Assembly: GCA_905221605.1 (NCBI GenBank)
Contig: CAJNDS010000158.1
Coordinates: 474,176-538,175 of the forward strand
Direction: 5' to 3'
Source of the DNA: Symbiodinium natans
Taxonomy: Eukaryota; Sar; Dinophyceae; Suessiales; Symbiodiniaceae
Length of the DNA stretch: 64,000 nucleotides
The position numbers and the translations under genes are program-made. Below, piece after piece: positions 1-12,100 of this stretch; the stretch's first letter is position 1; each line of letters begins with the position of its first letter. The notes under the pieces are model-generated. The model was not told where the DNA came from, did not search any database, and saw only the letters and a list, made by a program, of their open reading frames with translations.

Positions 1-143
1 AGTCCCACAGGACACTGAAGATCTCTTGCACGAGCTCGGTGTGACTGGAAGCTGGGGGCCTGGCAAAAGGGAGGGAAATACACCCAATAACCCTAAACCC
101 TGACCCCTAAACCCTAAACCCCATGCGCCCTCTGCGCACCCAG

Positions 144-3100
144 GTAACCACGCATTTGAGGGCCGCTGTGTGCGCTGCCTCACGAGCTGCGTCACGCCGC
201 CAATGTCCCGCCGAAGGCGGGGGCATGTTCCAAGCCCCAAACCCCCAATCCACGTAAACCCTAAAAACCCTACAAACCCTGAAAACCCTAAAAACCCTGA
301 AAACCCTAAAAACCCTAAAAACCCCCAAAAAACCCTAAAACCCTAAAAACCCTAAACCCTAAACCCTAAACAGCCGCAAATCCTCAACCCCAAACGGAGT
401 TCTCAACTGGCAGGATGGTCTGGGATAGCTTGGCGCTGATCATCCTCGCCATTGAGGTCATCTCGTGCAACCCTCAGCTGGAGTCAATCGGGTTTAGGGT
501 TCCGAAAATAGGGGGCCCCCGAATATAGACCCCCAAATGGTAGGATTCCCTTATAGTAGGGACCCCAATAAGGTACCCCGCCCATAGGGTTTGAGGGGTT
601 TCGAGCGTTGCAAAGACTCGCAAATAAGTAGGTAGGAAATTAACGGTGACATGGCTTTTGTCTATCTAAGCAACATGTAGTAATATATCATAAAAATAAT
701 AAGATTATTCTTATTCTTCTTCTTATTCTTATTCTTATTCTTATTCTTATTCTTATTCTTATTCTTATTCTTATTCTTATTCTTATTCTTATTCTTATTC
801 TTATTCTTATTCTTATTATATATGTATATATCTATTTATCTATCTACATATATATATATATATGTAGAGTCTTACTAAGACTGATAATGCAGAGAAATGG
901 CCGTAAGGCTGGGGCATGGGCCGGTTTGTGACGTGGGATATTAGGCTTCTCGGCTTTGCGAGCTGAGGGATTGTGCTTAGGCTTTAGGGTTTAGGGTTTT
1001 AGGGTTTTAGGGTTTAGGGTTTAGGGTTTAGGGTTTAGGGTTTAGGGTTTAGGGTTCAGAGATTCATGTGACATGGCAGGTTTCCTCTTGGCGCCTTCGA
1101 GCAGATTGAAGTCTTGATGACGTCGGAGCCTGCCTTCATCGTGATGGACTGGATCTCCGAATCCTGACAGATTTGGTCTGCCAGAGTCGTGCAATTGCTT
1201 CACCTCCCTCCAGCTCCTATGCCTCCCCCATGGATTCCTAAACCCTAAACCCTAAACCCTAAACCCTAAACCCTAAACCCTAAACCCTAAACCCTGAACC
1301 CTGAACCCTAAACCCTAAACCCTAAACCCTAAACCCTAAACCCTAAACCCTAAACCCTAAACCTTTACCCTAAACCCTAAACCCTAAAGGCGGTCTACTG
1401 GCTTCTGGATATGCCCACCCAGTTCCTTGCCGGCTTCAACACCGTAGAGGCCGAGTCGTGCTGGTCTCTGCCAGATCATGCGGGGGGTTTCCGACATAAG
1501 GGGACCCCTAATATAGAGCCCCAAAAATCGTAGGAGTCTTATGGTAAGGAGCCCCAAGAAGGCACAGTACCCCCATAATCGTGAACCCCCATGCTTCCCA
1601 GCACATCGGCCTATTTTGTATCATCAGCTTCATCAGGGCAAGATCGAGAAGCGCTTCTCCAAGACAGCGCTGCGGTACTTGAAGTCCTGGTTCTGCTTGG
1701 ACCTGCTGATCGCCACTTTGCCAGACTTCGGGCTCTTAGGTGTTAGGGTTTGGGTTTAGGGTTTAGGGTTTAGGGTTTAGGGTTTAGGGTTTAGGGTTTA
1801 GGGTTTAGGGTTTAGGGTTTAGGGTTTAGGAGTTCAGAGCCGGACACCATGAGAGGGCTTCTTCCGGGCCCCTTCCATACCTCCCCGAAGCGCCCGGAAG
1901 TTGCAGGTCACCTTGGATTGGGCATCGCTGGTCGGCCACTATGATGCCGAGTTTCTCGAAGCGTTGCGACGCCCAGCGGAACAGACTTGCAAGGGTCATG
2001 TTGCGTTACGTGTAATGCTTTGTACATGTGTTCAACATCAGTTCTCACATTTCGCACACCCATGCTGCCTATGCTCCTCTTGTCGGACGGGGGCTGCACT
2101 TTCGACGCAAGCCGTCTTCGATCTGCAGTCTCTGCCACCAGAAAACAGGGTCTCCATTCAATGTTGTGGCGCTCTCTAAAACCTGGTCGTTGAAGAGGAG
2201 CTCCTGCTTCTTAGTTCACAGGGCACCGCATCTCTGCCAGAGCCTTCCCCCGGCAAACGAGATGGGGGAGCCAAGGCCTTCCGACGAAGGAGGTCCGATC
2301 CGAGGTCGGCATACTCGGCCGCGTGTTCATGCTGTCTTCGATGCAGTAGGTGCTTGTCGCCAAAGTTCGTCTCAGGCTATTGGGGCTCGGTCTCTCCCTC
2401 CGCTGTAGCGCTGTCATGTGTCTCAGCAAAGTGCTGGCGTCGGCATAGTCCTCGCCTTCCGGCTGCGACCACCACCTAAGTGGTCTCCAAGCCCGTTGCC
2501 GCAGCTCTCGCCGTTCCTTCTGTGGGAGACGATCTTGGCTGACGCCTATACACAGCAACTGACTCCGACATCTCTTTCTTTTCAGGAAGCTCATGGCCCG
2601 GCCATTGGACCGGCTTTGGCCATGCCATGGTTCCGCTGCTTCGAGTTCTGATCCAGGAGATCGAGCAGCACCCCTAAACCCTAAACCCTAAACCCTAAAC
2701 CCTAAACCCTAAACCCTAAACCCTAAACCCTAAACCCTAAACCCTAAACCCTAAACCCTAAACCCTAAACCCTAAACTCTCACGCCCGTCTCCCCTTGTT
2801 GGCCAAGGCCTCCATAGGTCTGAAGTCTGAATCACAAGGCAGCGCCGTTTCAGAGCCTGGGCTCCAAGAAGCCCAGCTCACGTGGCTTCTTCGGGGCTCG
2901 CCTTTTACCCTAAACCCTAAACCCTAAACCCTAAACCCTAACCCTAAACCCTAAACCCTGTTTCCTGTTTCAATATTGTTAGAGATGTCGCCACATTAAT
3001 TATAGGTTGCAATTTGAAGGCGGCCGTACTGCACAGCAGCCGCAAAAGGTGCGCCGAAGGCGCTGCTGAGGAAACCTGTCGGCGCACGGAAGTAAGAAAC

Positions 3101-6100
3101 TCTTCCCTGTACTATTCGCGCCCATAGCATCCTCAAGGTAGAAACTGTGTCACGTCGGCCACTCAGGGCTGAAGACGAAACGACCCCACTTGGACTTGAT
3201 AGTTCAGCTTCCCAATCAGGTCCCAGTTTGCAGCAGCAAGGGGGAGCGTCGCGGGTCTCCTGGATAGGCCTATGTAACTGCACATGTTCAAGGAGCTTGT
3301 CCCATGCATATGGGGTTCGGAAGGCTTGCAAGCCCTCAGCCTCCATCTCCGGTGTCTCCTTCATCGAGAAGCCAACGAAGCTTCTTTCAAAGGTACTGAG
3401 TGTGGAAACCACCCAGGACTTGAGCCCCTCAGACCATCGCAGAGCCTCAGTGACTTCTGCATCTGTACGTAGCTGAGCGGCCAGAGCGTTGACCACATGA
3501 AAGCACTCTTCCGGGTAGAGCGGGTACTTGGACAGGAGCTTGATCATGAAGTCGTGGCCGTTGTTGTGGATCTCGGCATCGTCGAGGTCTAAGAACTTCA
3601 GCCCGATGTCACAGCAGACTTGGTCAAGGAGGCTTTCCTTTGCAGGGCGCGGAGCAGGCCCCTGTAGCTCTTCTGGCTCTGCAGCTCTTGGAGGAGCTGC
3701 ATGGAATTCATGTTGTTGTCGCCGTCGCCATTCCTTGCTGCCAAAGCCTGGTTCAGGACGTTCAACTGTTCGCCCGGCTGCTTGCAGCTTATCCACACAT
3801 GACGTAGCAGAGCGGAGGTGCACCAAGAGTCGGCAGTAGCTGTGAAAGTCCGTCTCGCAACCACGACAAATGGAACCCTTGGCAACCTCTCTGTATCCTG
3901 CAGTCCTGCCATGTATATTGAAAAAGTGCGTGGCAAGTCCAGCTCTTCCAGGTGCGAGGCTTTGCTCGGGAAGGCTTCCCGCGCCGCTCGCTGGGAGCCT
4001 CGGCCTCGCAACTTGACAAGGAGCGAAGTCTTGCCCGGCTTCAGGTTTGCTTCGATGCCGTGGTGCCGGCACACTGTAAGCACAGTTCCGACAACAGCTC
4101 GCGCTCGGCGAATGGTGGCCTCAGCATCGTTGTCTGCCATGGGAAAGGCCGCGTCGTCCGCCCACACCGCGGACAAGAACTCAGCCTCGCCACTGGCTTC
4201 TTGCTCCGGCCAGGGCGACGCATTTCCATCGTGCGATAGCCGGAAAAGTGCCCCTTCCGCATCAAGTGCCTCCCGCACACGGCAAAGGATTCTGTGCATT
4301 ACAAAGGCGAAAACCACATCTGCCCATGTCTCTCCAGGGCGTGATCCGGTGTGTGTTCGGCATATGCGAGCTCCAGAACCATACGGTGTGACGAACCAGG
4401 ATTGCACATACATGTCTTGCACCAGTCGCCGAAGATGCCCTGACATCTGTCCATCTGCCAGCATGCCTCCCTGTTGGACAGTCTGCGTCAAGTCACCCAG
4501 GGCTTCTGGCGGCAGCCCAAAGTGTTGGAAGACCTTGACAGTCCAAGCATCGGAGTTGAGCTGACCCATAGCGACTTCTCGCAGGACTTTGTAGTAAGCA
4601 GCACGGGCGTCCAGAAATAGGCAAGCCATGGACCATTGCTTCTGCTGGCAGATACGCTGCAGAAAGGCAATAGAGGCAGCCGCGAGTGTCACTGGCGCTC
4701 CGGGCCGTGCCCCGCAATGGAGCGGCCCCAGTTGTTTCTCAAGCAAATCTCCCATCCTCGACCTCAAGTGTTTGTGTAGGATTTTGCCTGGAATGGATGA
4801 TATGAAAAGGGATCGATATGAGTCCAGGGCAGAGGGGAGCCCTGAACCTTTGAACGCCTCCTGCAGCAGCCCGCCACGCCATTGCACAGGTTGCGTGCAA
4901 GCCAGAATGGACTTGGCATACAGTGGCTGGTATAAACGTGCAGCCTCCTGCGGGGCAGCCCTGAAGAGCTCAGCTGGGACGTTGTCGATGCCGCTTGCCT
5001 TGCCAGCCGCAACCCCTCGACAGAGCTCCTCAACCTCTGTCAGGTCAGGGATGAGGTCATAGTCGAGCTCATAGTCCACGTGTGGGAGTCGGAAGATTGC
5101 AGCCTCCTGCAAGAAAACTTCGGTTGGCGTCGCCTCTCCATGCTCCTGCGCCCCGAAGTGACCAGTCCAGATATCGTCCAAGACTTCTCGCTGGGTTCGA
5201 CCTTTGTCCGCAGGGTCGGCCAAGGATGGCAGAGGTCGCCCGAAAGCCCCTCTGTTGCGCTTGCCTATACCCGCTCTTTTCAAGGCCGCCAGAACATTGG
5301 CAGCGTTGCCGCTGCCATTTGGTTGCGCCAGACGGGCAAGATAGCTGTTTTTATCCGCCCGGAGGGCCGCTTTCAGCTTGGAACCGGAAAAGGACAGAGC
5401 AGCTGCGAAAACGTCATAGAGAAGCGATCTCTTCTGCCACCATTGCAAGAGGCATTTGTTTCCCCGCGTCCACCATTGCAGGGCCGCTTGCACACTGATC
5501 CACTGTCGTTCAGCAGGCGTCATCGCAACTCGTCTCTTTAGGGCGAGTCTGCTTTGCCGAAGTTCCCAGGTCCGGGGCTGAATGTATTCCGACCTAGGCC
5601 CATTGACCGGAGCGATGAAGTTGTCGTCAAGAATCTCTTGAACACATTGTTCAACTTGTCGGCAGTGGGCATCCGGATGCGAAGCCCAGTCAATGGGCGG
5701 TATGTTTTGCAGCGCTGTCTTGAGGATGCGGCGTCCTTCGTTGCTCATCATTTTGGCTCTGTCAAATCGTTTCCTCCGAATGGCAGTTGGAGGGCCTGCT
5801 TTGTCCTGATGCCAGAATATTGAGAGAGCAACCGGGGAGTGGTCCTCCTGTCGATTGGCGAGGTCGACTTGGAGGTCGACCCATGAAGCATCAGCACAGG
5901 CTCTGCCATATCCTCCAACACAGAGGTAGTCGATGCGGCTCGTAGCTCCCGTCGTATGTTGCCAGGTGTGGTTTCTGCCAACATGTGTGGCCTCGAAGGT
6001 GGAAGGGACGACCAGGGCCTGGGAGGCAAGCCAAGCCGCAAATTGAGCACCCAGCTCATCGGGTATGTCCTCAGCATTGCTGCCCGTCACATTTTCATAG

Positions 6101-9100
6101 TTGGTTGGCATTCGTCCATTGAGGTCGATGCCAATTACCACTAAGGCATAGTCAGAAAAAGCAGGCGAAATGGAGTCCAAATGTTTGAAGAAGCCGTCCC
6201 GCTCGCTGGGTGGCCTTTGTTTGTGGGGACAGTGTGCTGAGACGAGGAGGATCCGAGTAGTTGGGCCATTAATGGTCAGTGCCAATATGCGCGGTGCATC
6301 CAGAATCACACTGATGTCAACAGGAGAGACTGGTATGGGTCTGTGAGAAGTGGTGCCAAGTCCGAGCATTTTGTTGACCCATATTTCACAACCCCATATA
6401 CCTCCAGATTCTGAGGCATATCTGAGAAAGGCTCCTGATTCCGTGAGGCCAGTGTGACCCTTAGCCTCCTGGAACATAGCCACATTGTAGCCAGACTGCA
6501 GCTGCTCTTCCAAATACCGGTATTTGCCGGCCAGCCCCTGGGCGTTGGCCGATATACACCTCATATGAGAAGGGCCCTGTGCAAATCTGTTCGAGAGAAG
6601 GGGTCTGGTCGGGATCAGGTCCTTTGGCTCAAGCTCCGGTTCCTGATGAAGCCAACAGTCATCATTCCATTGCAAGCAGCCCTCGTTGTCCAAGGGAAAG
6701 GCCACTGCAGCATCTTTGTCGACCGCGGCCCAGAACCACTGAATGCCACCCTCCAGCAGCTTGGAGGCCACATTGCTTGGTGGGGCAGCTAGAAGGTTGC
6801 AGCCCTTTGCAGCAAGGCCAGCAAGAGTGTCAGCATATTCGTTCCAAGGATGGCCAGTGTGGGATTTGATATGCTGGTAGGCGACCCTTGCCACGGAGGG
6901 CTTCCAGGAAGAGAAAGGTACCACGCAGGCATTTTGACAGGGGGTCAGCCTGGAGGTTCCAATCCCCACTAGCCGCGTATCCAGCAGCCAGGCAATCAAA
7001 CCTGAAGACCAGTTCAGCGGCAAGCCCGTGGAAGCCGCCCTGTATAGCCCACAGCGCCGCCCAAACTAAAGCCGTCCTCTCAGCCGTGCCAGCATCACTC
7101 GACAGCGCTCCTAAATAGTGTGGGTGCGTCGGGTCAGAGGTGACCTGCCCGCCGATGGCACCCGGTATGGCCTGCTCGCCGGTGTCCTTGTCAACAAGTA
7201 ATGCCGCTGCAGCCCAGCCACATCCATGTGCATCGCTGTAGGACCCGTCGGTGTAGATCTCCATGCACTGTCTGCAGCGCTGAAGAATATCAGCAGGCCA
7301 GCATAAGGAAGCGGTAGCTGCAGACGTTGCCGGATGGAGGTCAATATTGTGGAGGGGTGCCTCGAACCACGGGGTGAGCCAGGGTCTCAGGAGTTCCCGG
7401 AGGTGGGGTTTGTTGACCAGTGGGATACCAGGCTGACCCGATATGTCAAAGTTGGCCGGCCCAACCTTGTCCATCAGGGTCAAGCAACGGATCACCACGG
7501 CTGGTTCTGAGTGGGCCCGGCTGGAAATCCAATCAACGAGCTGCTCGCACTGATGAAGGAAGAAACTCCTACCCTCCTCCAACACGGTGATGAGCGGTCT
7601 CTCGCTCCCAGCTTCGCCCAGCAACCGATGCCAAGGTGTAAGCGTTGGGATTTGGCGCTGCTTGTCCCGCTCCTCAGCCTTGTCGACATTGTTGCCCCTG
7701 CCTCGGGGTAGGGGGGTACGGCTCCTTGAAGCGTCGCTATCCTCGTCGCCCATATTAGTGCCAGAGTCGTGGGTGTCATTGGGGAAGTGCCTCCAAAGGC
7801 GGTCCTCATCCTTTCGGAAAAGAAGTCTGAGCACATCTCCTTCTCTGACGGGAAGAATATCATCAACCTCAAAGTGTCCACGTTCAGTTCTGACCTCTGC
7901 ATGCCAGCCCTGCGGTGGAATGAGGGAATTGTGCTCGATCAAGCGTTGCGCCGCAGCCTGTTGCTCTTCCAGGCCTTCCAGGCGCAGGTGCAGCCCGGCT
8001 CCTCTTCCGTCAGTCAGCACAAAGCAGTGATGTGGATCTCGCCGGTGGATAGCGACTGTCTGGACTATACGTCGCCCCATAAACGCCACATCATCAGGCA
8101 GTTGCTGTGGGTGAAGGATATCAATGCGCTCTGCTGGCATGCCCAAAGCTTCGGCCCCAATTGCCCTAAGGTGCTCTTCAGTCTGTCCAGGGTGCCACTG
8201 AAGAAAGTCAACGCCATGGGTGTAAAGGACGAAAATGTAGCTTCGGTCACACGGGCCTCTATCAGGGACGAAGAGTCCCGGCCGGAGATGGCCAAGATTC
8301 TGTCCGCAACGCATGAGCTGACGCAGTCTCGGTATCATGGTTGGCTCCCATTGTACCTCTGGCGCAACTGACAGCTGCAGAAGCAAACCCGGGTAGCTGG
8401 GAATCTGGTCGTCGTCAATCAAGGGAAGATTCGTGCCGCCCACAAAGACCGCCATGTCGTCAGGGGCCCCGTGGTTCACATACTGCTCGATGATGTGCCT
8501 AGCGACGGTTTCCCCGTCGCTGATGTATATCGGAGCCAGGGGCCAGCCAACTGGGCGCCCGTCTACGACGACCAGCTCATAGTTCGAGGCCGGCACCCAG
8601 TTTGGTATCTCCAGCCAGGTTGCATAGCCGTCATTTGGCTGCGGAATGACCGGTACGACATCGCCATTTAGCTGCCCTAGAAGCTCAGCACGCAATGATA
8701 GCCCAATCGTGAGGAGGTCGTGCTCTGCGGTCACCTCCAAAGCCACATGTATGGGTTGTCTTCCATGTCGAAGTATCTGAAAGGGGACCAGTCCCTGAAA
8801 GGGGAGTGGGCCCACCGTTTCAGTTTGCGCTTCTGGAGAGGTCAGCATGTCCTCGATGGCTCCGATGACCAGCTGGGCGGTGTCATCAAGGGGCAGCTCA
8901 AGCAGAAAGTCCGGTCTCGAGGCTGTGAGTTCCGGCGCCTCCGCAGAGTTGCGTGACGCCGCAGAAGGCGGCGGTCCCCAAGCCCAGCCAGATGTAGCAT
9001 CACCATGCCTCACAGTTGCATCACTGGTATAGGTGCCAGCCGCTTGTGAAGGTGAAAAGGCAGCCAGGGCGACCAGGATACTCAAATGCCTTCCCGTCAC

Positions 9101-12100
9101 CCGTCTCGCTCCGCGGATGAGGTTGTCAACATTTCTGTCACCGCCTCGCAAAGGGACAGCGAAGAACAAGGCCTGCGTCAAAGCTGCCCATAGAAGGGCC
9201 AACCATGAGAGCGCAGCCCCAACGAGCATGTAGCGCAGCTCCAGGTCCTGACTGTAGTGGCTTACGCCAATGAGCCATTGCCACGCGAGTTGGCCATGGA
9301 AGTGGGATCCATTTTCGCGTATCATCGAGAGGGATGGGCCAGGTCGCTTGCACATGGTCATGGTCGTCGTGGAGCGGGCACTCGACAACGATGGAGTCAC
9401 ACGGCCTAGCAAAGTGCGGGAAGTCAAAGGTCTCGTGAAGAGGAACCCCGGGCATGAGGTACTCAGGGTCGATTTGCTTTTGGGTTGCAAGGCTCCTGTC
9501 CAAGGCCGACAGGGACTGGAGCTGTTTCGCGGCGATCGCATCGTCCTGGTTGTCAGGAGAGTCGCTGCCTTTGACCAGCAGCAATCTCCAATGTGTCATC
9601 TTGTCACGCATGTACTTATAACATGGCTCATATTGCCCCCCGAGTGGAGTGGCCAAACGGCTTGTAGCTGGTTGCCTGTCCAAGGCCGAAAGGGACAGTG
9701 ACCATCTAGAAGCATGAGGCATGGCACGAGTGGCCGTAACTCTGCCTTCCTTTGTCGCAAGCTCCATTGGCAAAAATACATGATCCTCGCCGTCGACGAA
9801 GAGTGGAGAAGTCACCATTGACTCAACGCCCTGTGTAGCGGTTTCAGCAGTGACGTCAAAAGCATCCGTTGAAGAAAAGAGAACCTGCTTGTCCAAGCCC
9901 GAAAGGGACCAAGCAAGATGAAAAACGTGGGATGAGGCACTTACGGCAGCTCCCACAGCTTCCTTTCGCATATAGGCAATGACCAACAACTTCCAGTGCA
10001 TGATGCATTGCGTGCTGTCAGACGTCGCCATCTTTGCAATCTCCATGACTGAGAAACCTTCCATAGCCAAAATGGCTGAGAGGTCATACGCCATCACCTT
10101 CTTCACTCTAAGTTGCATAGTGTGGTATCCGTCTCGAGGTCCGGGTCGTCGTCCAAGAGGATAGCGCCGCTCAGAGGCATCGCCATCAAGCCGGGGTTGG
10201 CAGCATCTGCACTGCCCAATGCTGCTGAGGGGTCCAAGCCACGGCGCTGCAAGAGCTTGTCCGCCAAGGTGGGTCCTGTAACTGCCGTCGGTGAGGTTCC
10301 CCTTGTTGGCAACCTCTTCACCGACTGCCGTGTTCCCAAAGGGGCATGTCCCGGCTTGCTCCGAGTGCCCCCAGTGGGCGAGATGGTCGAAGGACCAGTC
10401 GACAAAGGCGAGGCCAAGTAGGGGTCTGTGGCAACCGGCGATGTTGTAGGGTAAACCTTCGTCTCCGTGGCAGTTCCATGACCACCACTGGCATTGAGGT
10501 CTGCTGTCCTTTGCTGGCTTGTCTTCAAGCGCTCTCGTGCTTGACGTGCATCGGCCCTGGCTGCCTCCAAAGCTCGCTGGAGGTACTCCCTGGCCTGCTG
10601 GTCGTCGGCTTCGTCGTCCTCGTCCGCATTGGAGGCAATGAGAGCATGCCAAGCAGCATCGTCCATGGTGTCGGCAGGTCTGGGTGTAGGCACCTCCAAC
10701 TGCATCTCCGGCAAGGCCTGTTGCATCATGTTCTTCAAGAAGGCACTGGCTGTCTCGGATGCCGCCTGGGCCTCCTTCAGCTCTGCACCAAGTCGGGCCG
10801 TGTCGGTATCGAATTTCTCCTTCTCCTTGTGAAATGCCATTCTGAGTTCCGATTGGAACTTCTGCCATTTGGCATGTCTGAGCTCCAATTCTTCCGAGAT
10901 CTTGCGGGTTTTTGTTTCCGCCTTTCTCGCACCATTGATGTGCCGCTGCAGGATCTTCAGGAAATCGCCTTCTCCCGTCTCCATAGCGTGCGCATTCTTT
11001 GTCTCCACTGGCTTTGTCGCAGATGTCCCAGGCTCCACCTTGGCATCCAAATAGGAGGCCAAAATTGTGGATTCCTTCGCCTCCGGCTTCTCTCTTCTTT
11101 GCTTCTGGCGATCGTTGGACCACGCTCCACGCCAATAGGACGGCGATGTGCCATACCATTGCTTACGGTCGTGGCGGCCCATATCACACACGTTGAACAG
11201 CTTGTGTGCTTCCCTATAGCAGGGTGCAGTGTGATGAGCAGTTAGCAGCCGTAAGTCAGAAGCACGCGGATTCTTGTCAGAAGCTCTGGCCAGGTGCAGC
11301 CTCTTTCTGGCTGCTTGTCTTTTCTTTCTAGCCCTGCGATGCCACGCGGGGCTTCGAGGAGGTATGGCTCAAGACGAGTGGCAAACACTCTGGGGCCCGG
11401 GCAATGCTCGCTTTTGAGCGGCTCGATCCCAAGCCTTACCCTAAACCCTAAACCCTAAACCCTAAACCCTAAACCCCAAACCCTAAACCCTAAACCTTAA
11501 ACCCTAGACCCTAAACCCTAAACCCTGAACCCTAAACCCTAAACCCTAAGCCTTGTTGCTTCGGCGAGCAGCGGGGCTCCCAGAGCCGTATTCTGCCGTA
11601 GCAGACCACAAACACTGGGCAACCTTGCCACAAGTGCTGGGAAGGCACAGATGAGAGGGGAATCCAAGAATTATGAAAAGCTCATGTAACGAACATGTGT
11701 GCGGAACGCAATTTTTGCCGGTTTCGGGGGGTCGTGTGCCTGTTTGCTACACAAGTCCCGTTCTGCTGTGCCCTTACTGTCATCTCGCCTTCCCTTGGCG
11801 TGAATAGATATCTTGTGCATTGTGGGCTTTCGTGCAGATGTCTGTCTTGGTTGCACCACATTTATTAAATTTTGTTCGTGGGCCTGAGGGTTGTCCGGAA
11901 ACTCGCCAGAAGCCAAGGAGTTGGCAAGACAGTCCGTGGCATCCGTATTGTGAGAGGACGGCAGTCGCTGTCACTTCATTCAGCCTCGAAGTGTCGAAGA
12001 CGATGAGAGTCAATATGAAAGTCATGATGATGATCATCTATGATCATCATACCCCCTCCCAGCAGGATGTAGCAGCCTTTTAGAGTTCCCCACCCTCGGT

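Larger units (their letters stand above)
2960..11438 (-). mobile_element. LINE-type non-LTR retrotransposon, antisense inside channel intron 4
   Basis: About 8.5-kb element read on the minus strand. Order: coiled-coil ORF1 (11191-10103), long ORF2 region of unknown domains (about 10118-7300), RNase H (about 7260-6820), APE-type endonuclease (about 6560-5810), reverse transcriptase (about 5150-3990), then a C2HC zinc knuckle and C-terminal region (to 2996). Four reading frames are used, with switches near 9290, 6890 and 3921, so this copy is probably degenerate or uses recoding. CCCTAAA tracts abut both ends (2908-2959 and 11439-11550) in the same orientation, as if the element had inserted into one telomere-type tract. 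The catalytic residues of endonuclease and RT are all present. The ends are inferred from where ORFs stop and tracts begin; no target-site duplication was resolved in the repeat. Confidence 0.85.

Noticed and set aside
1-371. True chromosome end at the left edge
   Set aside because: Heptamers are degenerate, interrupted by coding-like sequence, and lie in introns of a gene that continues across them.
10062-10080. Match to the dinoflagellate spliced-leader core (AGCCATTTTGGCT on minus)
   Set aside because: It is a short palindrome inside LINE coding sequence without the rest of the leader or a donor site.
10119-11159. N-terminal half of the 673-residue minus ORF
   Set aside because: It overlaps the coiled-coil ORF1 in another frame and has a Gly/Trp/Cys-rich shadow composition. 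Only its part after 10118 reads as protein.
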